IMG/VR virus record: IMGVR_UViG_3300045911_000295
Coordinates: 1 to 42,061 of that record
Strand: one strand, 5' to 3'
From: a virus
DNA length: 42,061 nt
Shown one piece after another: positions 36,140 through 42,061 of the stretch. The notes under the pieces are model-generated. The model saw only the letters and a program-made list of their open reading frames with translations. It ran no database searches and had not been told where the DNA came from. Made by a program: the position numbers and the translations under genes. Positions within the stretch are counted from its first letter, which is position 1. The number at the start of each line of letters is the position of its first letter.

Positions 36140-37726
36140 ATGGCCGGGCCACTGTTCTTCGACCAAGTCCGGGAGCTGAGCAGCACGACCGGCACGGGCC
36201 CGATCACCCCTTCGGGGGCCTACAGCGCCGACTATGTGACCATCGGTTCCGTGCTGACGAACGGCGACACGGCCTACTTCAAGGCCAAGGACAATACTGG
36301 CCTGTGGCAGGTGTTCCTTGGGACGTGGAACGGCACGTCCGTCGCCCGCACGACCGGAATATCGGGCACGAACGGCACCAGCGATGTTTCCTTCGTGGGC
36401 CCGGTGGAAATCTCGATTGTCGCTCCGGCGGTGGTGCTGCAGGGCTTGGTGAATGCCACCGGCGGCGTCGAGTTTGTGACCAGCGGCTTGCGCGGCACCC
36501 TGAAGCGCGAGGTCAAAACGTCCAGCTACACTATCGTCGCTGCCGACCGCGGCAAGATGATCGAATACGCTGGATCGACTGAGGCGACGATCACGCTGCC
36601 CAGCGCATCTTCGGTCGGAGCAAACTGGTCGTGTATCCTCAAGAACAGCGCGACTGGGACGACGGCGGCGGCCAAGAAATTGTCCATCTCCGGCACCCTG
36701 GATGGCGTATCGAACCCCGCCACCTATCCGGGCGATACCCGCATCATCCAGAGCGACGGGACCAACCTAACTTCCATCCTGCTGAAAGGGGGCTCGCTGA
36801 CGCTGCTGGCATCGGACAGCACGTTCTCTCTCGTGCAGCCGACCGGAGCCAACTGGCACGAATGGCACGTATGGGGTGGAGGCGGAGGTGGTGGTTCTGG
36901 CCGTCGCGGTGCTGCTTCAAATACTCGTGGCGCCGGAAGTGGTGGCGGTGGTGGCGCGCACAATCGCATCAAGCTCAGTGATGCAGAGGTCACGTCCTGG
37001 CCTATTACCTGCACAATCGCTGCGGCGGCTGCCGGTGGCGCGGCGGTTACCACCAACGACACCAATGGCAACAATGGGACGGCTGGCAACAACACGACGG
37101 TCGGTTCTATTTTGACCGGCTATGGCGGTGGTGGAGGCGCCGGTGGCAACATTATACCAATTTCCGCCGGGTCCGGTGGTGGAGTGGGAGGCGCCGGTTC
37201 AAGCGGCGGGAGTAACCCCGCCGCTGGAGGAGGCTCTGTCTCGAATGGAGCTGGCCACTTTACCGGCGCGGGATCGGGAGTAGGGCAAGCCGGTACGGTT
37301 TCAGGATATGGTGGGGCGTCTGGAGGCGGTTCCACAACAGGGAGTACGAGTTTCGCTGGGGGCTGCTCTGCCTACGGAGGGTCCGGCGGTGGGGGCGGAG
37401 GCGGCATCACGAGCGGAAATGTCGCTGCGGCAGGCGCCGCCGGAGGATCCCAGACAGGAGCTAATGGCGGGGGAGGCGCTGGTGGCTCGGCTGGTACTGG
37501 GGATGCAGGCGGCTCTGGCACGGCAGGCCCATCAATTCTGGGGCCTGGCACAGCGGGAGGAGGCGGAGGGTCTGGCGATACCGCTGGCACGATAGCAGGC
37601 GGCGCCGGGGGTGACGGAGGGATTGCTTGCGGCGGCGGCGGTGGGGGGGCTTCGACGAACGGCGCCGATTCCGGTGCTGGCGGCCAAGGTGGACCTGGGC
37701 TTATTCGGTATTGGTATGGACCATGA
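36140..37726 (+). CDS. Glycine-rich tail adhesin (polyglycine sandwich type)
   Basis: The protein has 528 residues. Residues 1-250 are a beta-rich domain ('YFKAKDNTGLWQVFLGTWNG', 'SYTIVAADRGKMIEYAGSTEATITLPSASSVG', 'ANWHEWHVWGGG'). From about 245 the sequence is dominated by Gly with Ala/Ser/Asn/Thr in runs GGGGGGGSG, GGGGGA and GAGGNI, ending 'GGQGGPGLIRYWYGP'. Gly-rich ends closing with 'GGPGL-R-WYG' are typical of phage receptor-binding proteins in which polyglycine helices pack, as in T-even type adhesins. It would be the third receptor-binding protein of this virion. Long Gly runs also make repeat-length variation likely. Confidence 0.88.
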   Translation: MAGPLFFDQVRELSSTTGTGPITPSGAYSADYVTIGSVLTNGDTAYFKAKDNTGLWQVFLGTWNGTSVARTTGISGTNGTSDVSFVGPVEISIVAPAVVLQGLVNATGGVEFVTSGLRGTLKREVKTSSYTIVAADRGKMIEYAGSTEATITLPSASSVGANWSCILKNSATGTTAAAKKLSISGTLDGVSNPATYPGDTRIIQSDGTNLTSILLKGGSLTLLASDSTFSLVQPTGANWHEWHVWGGGGGGGSGRRGAASNTRGAGSGGGGGAHNRIKLSDAEVTSWPITCTIAAAAAGGAAVTTNDTNGNNGTAGNNTTVGSILTGYGGGGGAGGNIIPISAGSGGGVGGAGSSGGSNPAAGGGSVSNGAGHFTGAGSGVGQAGTVSGYGGASGGGSTTGSTSFAGGCSAYGGSGGGGGGGITSGNVAAAGAAGGSQTGANGGGGAGGSAGTGDAGGSGTAGPSILGPGTAGGGGGSGDTAGTIAGGAGGDGGIACGGGGGGASTNGADSGAGGQGGPGLIRYWYGP

Positions 37727-38133
37727 GATACGCTCAAATTGACCGAAATCGGCGCGCGGTGGTCTTCCTCCATGGCCATCCGGACCAATGGCCCGATCTG
37801 CGCGACGCGGACCTCCTGGTCCCCGCCGGCCCGGAGGTTGAAGCCGGGTGGTTGTGGGATGGCGCAAGGTGGCAGCCGCCTCCACCGCCACCGAAAGAAC
37901 CCATCAGCGCGCTTGAGTTCCGCCGGAGGTTTACGCAGCAGGAGCGTGGCGCCATCACGCTGGCAGCCTCGCGCGCGCTGGACGCCGGAGATCCCACCCT
38001 GCAGGTGTGGCTCGACGATCTGGCATCTGCTGGCGAAATTCGCCTTGACAGCGAAGAAGTCGCAGCCGCGCTTCAACTGCTGATCGAGCGCAATCTGATC
38101 TCTCCCGCTCGCGTGGCGGACCTGCTGGCCTAG
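37723..38133 (+). CDS. Fibre-associated small protein (possible assembly factor)
   Basis: The protein has 136 residues; ATG 37723 overlaps the adhesin stop as ATGA. The N-terminal half ('RYAQIDRNRRAVVFLHGHPDQW', 'VPAGPEVEAGWLWDGARWQPPPPPP') has the 'G+...W..DG..W' layout of phage fibre-assembly and adhesin-partner proteins. The C-terminal half is a helical pair ('ALEFRRRFTQQERGAITLAASRAL', 'EVAAALQLLIERNLISPARVADLLA') common in tail-associated small proteins. It probably helps fold or attach the Gly-rich adhesin. Confidence 0.75.
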   Translation: MRYAQIDRNRRAVVFLHGHPDQWPDLRDADLLVPAGPEVEAGWLWDGARWQPPPPPPKEPISALEFRRRFTQQERGAITLAASRALDAGDPTLQVWLDDLASAGEIRLDSEEVAAALQLLIERNLISPARVADLLA

Positions 38134-38135
38134 CC

Positions 38136-38606
38136 GTGCTTTCCTTCGGCCCCATCAGCGATGCGCCCATCAGCGACATCTCGGGGCCGGTCAATGTTGC
38201 GCTGACGGGCGCGGCGATCACCGTTGCAGCGGGCAGCGTATCGTATAGCGGGACAGTGACGCTGTCCGGCGGGATGATCGGCACAACGGCCGGAATGCTA
38301 GCCGCTGAGGGCGGAGACGTAGTGTCCGCGCTGCGCGGAGAGCTCATCACCGTCCTGCCTGGGAACGTCAAGGTCACGGGCGGCACCCGCTGGTATGCAC
38401 CAGTGGCTCCGCGCACCGAGACGCTGGCAATCACCGCCGGCAACACTCTGCCGCCGCCACCGCGCGCCACCGGCAATGTGCAGGCCGACCTCATCGCGTT
38501 GCAGCAATGGGCGGCGACGTTCTACGACCAGTTCGTGAAGGCCCACAACGTTTTCGGGCAGCTCACCAGTATCAAGGCCCGTTTGACCAAGCTTGAGGAG
38601 AAGTAG
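38136..38606 (+). CDS. Tail-region protein with C-terminal coiled coil
   Basis: The protein has 156 residues from GTG 38136. It starts with a beta-rich segment ('ISDAPISDISGPVNVALTGAAITVAAGSVSYSGTVTLSGG'), followed by a Pro-rich linker and a C-terminal helix 'IALQQWAATFYDQFVKAHNVFGQLTSIKARLTKLEEK' that should form a coiled coil. It is probably a small trimeric tail or fibre base protein. No strong ribosome site precedes the GTG. No named family is recognised. Confidence 0.68.
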   Translation: MLSFGPISDAPISDISGPVNVALTGAAITVAAGSVSYSGTVTLSGGMIGTTAGMLAAEGGDVVSALRGELITVLPGNVKVTGGTRWYAPVAPRTETLAITAGNTLPPPPRATGNVQADLIALQQWAATFYDQFVKAHNVFGQLTSIKARLTKLEEK

Positions 38607-38609
38607 CAC

Positions 38610-40004
38610 ATGGCCAGCGCGTTCCGCTACGCCGACACCAGCAGGGCGGCAAAAGTCGGGCGTACCCGAACTGGCTTGGCCGCGGTGGGCAACAGCAGCG
38701 GCGGCACCGCGCCCTATCAGCTTGCTGCCCTGCAGCCGGGAGCGCGCGGGTATTGGGCCAGTTCGTTCGGGATGGCACCGACCACGGGCGGGCTCGAGGC
38801 CAAGACGCCCGAGGCGCCGCCCGCCGCAGAGCAAAAGCCGGCCGACACGCCGGCCACCGCGCCGGAGCTGCTTGACCCATTCGTAGGCGCGGACGCGCGC
38901 GGCGGCAACATGGCGGAGGGCAGCGGCGCCAACGACATTGGTGGCAATCCGCGCGGGCCCGCCATGGACCTAGGCGGGTTCGGAGATTTCGCCATCACCG
39001 GCGCGGATATCGGGAAGTTCGGCGGGGGGGTGCTCGGTGGCGTGCTGGGTGGCCCGCTGGGCGCGCTAATGGGTACTGCTGTTGGGTATGCGCTGGGGAA
39101 AGCCTATGACAGTTCGCACGACAATCAACAGGGCACGGGTCGCGCTGCGCAAGTTCCGGGCGATGTGACTGGCACTTCCTACGAGGGGCAGGAGCAGGAA
39201 ATCGCGCGGTCCATGGACCAAGCGAACATTGACTCTGGCATGGCTGGCACGGCTTACGAGGGGCAGGCGCCCGGCCAGGCCGTGCAGGGCGAGGTCACGG
39301 CCGAACCGCTTGGGCCGCCGACTGGCGCGTATTCGAGGGGCGGCGTGGTGACGCCGGCTGGACTGCAGAAAGGCAAGCAGATGATGCAGCATTACGGCAG
39401 GAAGCCCGGAGGTGGGCTCCGGCAGGTGGGGGAGAGGTACATGGGCGGCTATGCCTATGGGGGCTCGGTGCCCAATTACGCCTATGGCGGCATGGTTGAT
39501 CAGCACGTCCTAGCCGGCCCGAACCCACCGGGGCCGGATGACGGCTTTGCGGCGCTCGACGGCGGCGAATACGTGGTGCGGGCCCAGCAGGCCCAGCGCC
39601 CCGACTACGCCCCGATCCTGCAGCAGATTAACGCCGGCACCTACGACCCCGAGAAGGACGATGGCATGGGTGACGAGCCCGTGTACACCAACGGAAGCTC
39701 CATTCAGGACGGGAACGCCGGCTCGCGCATCACCGCGCTGGATGCGTCCGAGCGGGAGGCTATCATGGCCGCGATGCAGCGTGATCCGATGCTGAAGATG
39801 GCGCTCATGGATCTGCTGGGCCCGGAGGGCATGTCCATGTTGATGTACGTTCCCCCATCGGAGACGGGCGTTGACACGGCGACGTTCCAGAGCTCGCGTG
39901 CGCCGCTGCAAGGCCCGCCGATCCCGCCTGGTACCGCCTCGCCACCGGGCTTCCCGCCGCCCAGCCAGCGCGCCCGCGGCGGGCTGGGATCGGTTGGCGC
40001 GTAA
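38610..40004 (+). CDS. Putative internal virion/ejection protein with glycine-zipper segment
   Basis: The protein has 464 residues and starts at ATG 38610; GAGGAG is upstream. Long stretches are Gly/Ala/Pro-rich and probably disordered. A glycine-zipper helix 'GGVLGGVLGGPLGALMGTAVGYALG' (about residues 140-165) can enter membranes. 'GEYVVRAQQAQRPDYAPILQQINAG' and a C-terminal helical 'EAIMAAMQRDPMLKMALMDLLGPEGMSML' follow. A membrane-active, flexible protein before other ejection-like genes suggests it leaves the capsid with DNA to make a channel across the host envelope. The role is inferred from features and order. Confidence 0.65.
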   Translation: MASAFRYADTSRAAKVGRTRTGLAAVGNSSGGTAPYQLAALQPGARGYWASSFGMAPTTGGLEAKTPEAPPAAEQKPADTPATAPELLDPFVGADARGGNMAEGSGANDIGGNPRGPAMDLGGFGDFAITGADIGKFGGGVLGGVLGGPLGALMGTAVGYALGKAYDSSHDNQQGTGRAAQVPGDVTGTSYEGQEQEIARSMDQANIDSGMAGTAYEGQAPGQAVQGEVTAEPLGPPTGAYSRGGVVTPAGLQKGKQMMQHYGRKPGGGLRQVGERYMGGYAYGGSVPNYAYGGMVDQHVLAGPNPPGPDDGFAALDGGEYVVRAQQAQRPDYAPILQQINAGTYDPEKDDGMGDEPVYTNGSSIQDGNAGSRITALDASEREAIMAAMQRDPMLKMALMDLLGPEGMSMLMYVPPSETGVDTATFQSSRAPLQGPPIPPGTASPPGFPPPSQRARGGLGSVGA

Positions 40005-40028
40005 CCGCACCAGCAGGAGGCTTGCGCC

Positions 40029-40817
40029 ATGGCGTTCTTCGACAACCTGTTCCAGGGCCTGGGCGTCGGCGGTGCCAACGTCTTGTCTGCCGGCATCAAT
40101 CTCCTCGGCAACGTCATCGGCGGGAACAAGGCGGTCAATGCCGCGAAGGAAGCGGCGCAGATCAACGCCAACGCCGCGGCGCGGCAGGAGGCGTTGCTGC
40201 GCGAGGCCAAGAACGCCGCCACCGGGTACATCGACCAGGGCGCAAAGGACTACGCCACCACCATCGAACCGCTGCTCGCCGAGCGGCCGGTGCTGATGCC
40301 GACATTCCGCGGGCTGACGGACCAGCAGCAGCTCGGACGCCAAGACCTCCTTCGGACGGGCGGGGCGCAGCTCGCAGCTTCCGGTTTGCGAGGCGCGGGG
40401 CGGGCTGGGCTTGGTGTCGTCATGGACCAACTGCGTCGCTACGACGCCGCCGCGCGCGCATCGAACGATGCGGCTGCGCTGGCGGCGAAGCAGGCGGCGC
40501 GCAGCAGCGCCGACAACGCGCGCGCTGGTCTGGCGTCGGTCCGGGCGAACACCGGCACTGCCAAGGGCAATGCGGAGCTTGGCGTGGGCTCGGCGCTTTC
40601 CGGCGTGGTTGGCAACGCCGGCAACGTCCAGGCGAAGATGGCCGCGGACCAAGGGCAGGAGCTGGGCAACATGTACACGAGCAGTGCCCGCACCATCGGC
40701 AACGCCCTTATGACGGGCGCGGGCTATGTTGTCGGCAACTCGCCGAATGACCCCGCGACCTCGCCGTATTGGGCGTATCCGCTGCAAAAGCAGCAAACCG
40801 TCCAGCAGAGGGTGTAG
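40029..40817 (+). CDS. Putative internal virion protein (ejection, helical)
   Basis: The protein has 262 residues and starts at ATG 40029 with GGAGG 8 bases upstream. It is strongly helical and Ala-rich, with an N-terminal small-residue segment ('FDNLFQGLGVGGANVLSAGINLLGNVIGG') and long helices ('AARQEALLREAKNAATGYIDQGAKDYATTI', 'YDAAARASNDAAALAAKQAARSSADNARAGL', 'GNAGNVQAKMAADQGQELGNMYTSSARTI'). This profile, following a glycine-zipper protein and preceding a giant repeat-bearing protein, matches the ejection-protein clusters of short-tailed phages. Sequence-level family identity is not established. Confidence 0.72.
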   Translation: MAFFDNLFQGLGVGGANVLSAGINLLGNVIGGNKAVNAAKEAAQINANAAARQEALLREAKNAATGYIDQGAKDYATTIEPLLAERPVLMPTFRGLTDQQQLGRQDLLRTGGAQLAASGLRGAGRAGLGVVMDQLRRYDAAARASNDAAALAAKQAARSSADNARAGLASVRANTGTAKGNAELGVGSALSGVVGNAGNVQAKMAADQGQELGNMYTSSARTIGNALMTGAGYVVGNSPNDPATSPYWAYPLQKQQTVQQRV

Positions 40818-40821
40818 CGCC

Positions 40822-42061
40822 GTGGTGCAGTACAGCCAGGACACCGGGACCGACGTTTTTCTCCGGGGGCTGGAAGCTGGCATGCGCGCGCGCGCTAACC
40901 GCGACGCGGTGGCGGCAGACACCGCCATCCGGCATGGCGTCGCGAGTATGTTGGGGCCGGCCGCCAGCCAGCCTGCCGCGCCAGACGCCACGCCAGACGC
41001 CACGCCAGACGCCGCAACTGCGCCGCAACGTGCCGAACCCCAAGCTGCAGCGACCAGCCCACGCCCCGCACAGCCGACCCAGCCTGCCGCAACGGCGGCA
41101 GCGACCGCTCCCACGATGCCCATGGCGCCCAAGCAGCCGCCACAGGCCGGCGGACGCTATGACCCGTTGCTGCGCTCTCTGGCCACCACCCCTGGCGCCG
41201 GTCAGGTCGCGCTGCAGGTGCTGCAGCAGCAGGGTTATGAGGACGCGCTTGCCGCGCGTCGGCGGGACCAGCTGGGCCGCTTGGCCATGCACTCCCTTGC
41301 GCGCGGCGATACCGTGACCGCTCATTGGTTCGCCGACCAAGCCGGTATCCGGCTCCCGCCGCTCGCCGGCGGCAGCGGGCGGGGTGGCCGCGCCGCTTCT
41401 GGCGACGCTGGGCCGGGCGACATTGGCGTTAACCCGCGCCTGCTGGGCGTGGCTGGCACGCTGGCGCATCGCATTTACGGCTCTAATCCGGATCAGGCGC
41501 GGACATTCCTCGAAACCTACGTGGCGACCGGAGGCAACATCCGTGCGGCTTGGGAGAAGGCGGGTCCACCAACCGGCGGCATGGTCAACTTCCAGAGAGT
41601 ATGGGACGAGGAGAACCAGACCTTCCGGTACTTCGGTATCCAGCGCGACGGCACCGGCCGCCCAGTGCTGACTCAGGACGGCGAACCTCTTACGGGCGGC
41701 CAGCCGCCTGGCCGCGCTCCGGCTCCGCGCATTGTGCAAACGCCCGACGGACCGGTGCTGGTTGATCCAGTGACAGGCCAAGCGCGTCCGGCTACGATGG
41801 CCGAGACGGGTGAGCGCGTGACGCCGCCGGTAGGCCGCGCTCCGGCTCCGCGCATTGTGCAAACGCCCGACGGACCGGTGCTGGTTGATCCAGTGACAGG
41901 CCAAGCGCGTCCGGCTACGATGGCCGAGACGGGCGAGCGCGTGACGCCGCCGGTAGGCCGCGCTCCGGCTCCGCGCATTGTGCAAACGCCCGACGGACCG
42001 GTGCTGGTTGATCCAGTGACAGGCCAAGCGCGTCCGGCTACGATGGCCGAGACGGGCGAGC
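40822..42061 (+). CDS. Large ejection-type protein with 41-residue repeats, cut off at right end
   Basis: GTG 40822 has GAGGGTG upstream, and the frame stays open to the end of the window (413 codons and one base). Residues 1-60 are helical; a long Ala/Pro/Gln-rich linker (about 50-110) includes ATPD repeats. A folded region has 'RYDPLLRSLATTPGAGQVALQVLQQQGYEDALAARRRDQLGRLAMHSL' and 'NPRLLGVAGTLAHRIYGSNPDQARTFLETYVATGG'. From 41710 come 41-residue repeats 'GRAPAPRIVQTPDGPVLVDP...'. It is the last and probably largest of the ejection-like proteins. C-terminal domains, possibly including a lytic enzyme, would be outside the window. Confidence 0.75.
   Translation, partial: MVQYSQDTGTDVFLRGLEAGMRARANRDAVAADTAIRHGVASMLGPAASQPAAPDATPDATPDAATAPQRAEPQAAATSPRPAQPTQPAATAAATAPTMPMAPKQPPQAGGRYDPLLRSLATTPGAGQVALQVLQQQGYEDALAARRRDQLGRLAMHSLARGDTVTAHWFADQAGIRLPPLAGGSGRGGRAASGDAGPGDIGVNPRLLGVAGTLAHRIYGSNPDQARTFLETYVATGGNIRAAWEKAGPPTGGMVNFQRVWDEENQTFRYFGIQRDGTGRPVLTQDGEPLTGGQPPGRAPAPRIVQTPDGPVLVDPVTGQARPATMAETGERVTPPVGRAPAPRIVQTPDGPVLVDPVTGQARPATMAETGERVTPPVGRAPAPRIVQTPDGPVLVDPVTGQARPATMAETGE
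41710..42061 (+). repeat. 123-bp near-identical tandem repeat, at least 2.9 units, at window end
   Basis: Units begin at 41710, 41833 and 41956 with GGCCGCGCTCCGGCTCCGCGC-like sequence. The only difference I see between units is one T/C near the end of the first. Such identity suggests very recent duplication or an unresolved assembly repeat. Unit length is a multiple of 3. Confidence 0.92.

Noticed and set aside
29244-38133. Diversity-generating retroelement in the tail-fibre region
   Set aside because: No reverse transcriptase and no template/variable repeat pair is visible in the window.
40708-42027. 439-codon minus-strand frame with repeats
   Set aside because: It mirrors the 123-bp repeats of the rightward ejection-type gene, which has a good start and continuous tiling.

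Overview
The window looks like most of the genome of a short-tailed (podovirus-type) dsDNA phage or prophage of a high-GC bacterium. The morphology call rests on a P22-type portal, a P22 gp4-like adaptor, a P22 gp10-like plug protein, an N4-gp56-like major capsid protein, and the absence of a tail tape measure, tail tube or sheath. The host is probably an alphaproteobacterium: the early genes include a GapR/DUF2312-like helix and a DUF6362-like protein. That taxonomy is inference. No integrase, lysogeny repressor, RNA polymerase, DNA polymerase, endolysin or tRNA is visible. Both ends lie inside tandem repeats (12-bp units at the left, 123-bp units at the right), so the sequence may have been cut by assembly rather than by biology.

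Left arm (1-6016, leftward). This is an early operon of overlapping or closely spaced genes. In transcription order: a small basic protein, a PD-(D/E)XK nuclease with a Cas4/AddB-type cysteine set, a 28-residue micro-protein, a candidate single-strand annealing protein, an SbcC/Rad50-like ATPase, an 85-residue protein, a GapR-like plus RMF-like fusion, and a pair of unknown proteins. The last of these carries 37 tetrapeptide repeats of the type (A/D)AT-x. Together the nuclease, annealing candidate and ATPase form a recombination module.

Replication arm (6236-13753, rightward). It holds a replication-initiator-like protein containing a pentanucleotide microsatellite, a Twinkle/T7-gp4-like helicase with a degenerate TOPRIM domain, a DUF6362-like protein, a PAPS-reductase-like PP-loop protein, a DUF551-like protein and several small unknowns.

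Accessory cassette (13439-18699, leftward). Ten genes include three paralogous 21-residue leucine-rich-repeat proteins with 3, 5 and 14 repeats, and two proteins sharing a small 'EGG-VQ-SADGP' domain. Most gaps of about 80 bp between these genes carry a perfect inverted repeat, and some of the intergenic elements are duplicated. This is the least explained region.

Control and packaging region (18700-20083). It contains operator-like dyads, four long G-runs, purine and (AC)GC microsatellites, very strong hairpins, and a gene in the usual place of the small terminase. A dyad close to GCGCCTATTTGGGCGCATTA occurs at the heads of three transcription units: the leftward early operon (6026), the leftward cassette (18757, with a weaker copy at 18790) and the late operon (20050).

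Late arm (20084-end, rightward). The order is large terminase (codon use unlike all neighbours), membrane/coiled-coil protein, portal, holin-like protein, unknown, scaffold-like, major capsid, possible decoration protein, adaptor, and then a receptor-binding region. That region has two spikes sharing one N-terminal anchor type, a plug protein between the structural genes, and a polyglycine fibre. Putative internal/ejection proteins follow, and the last runs off the window.
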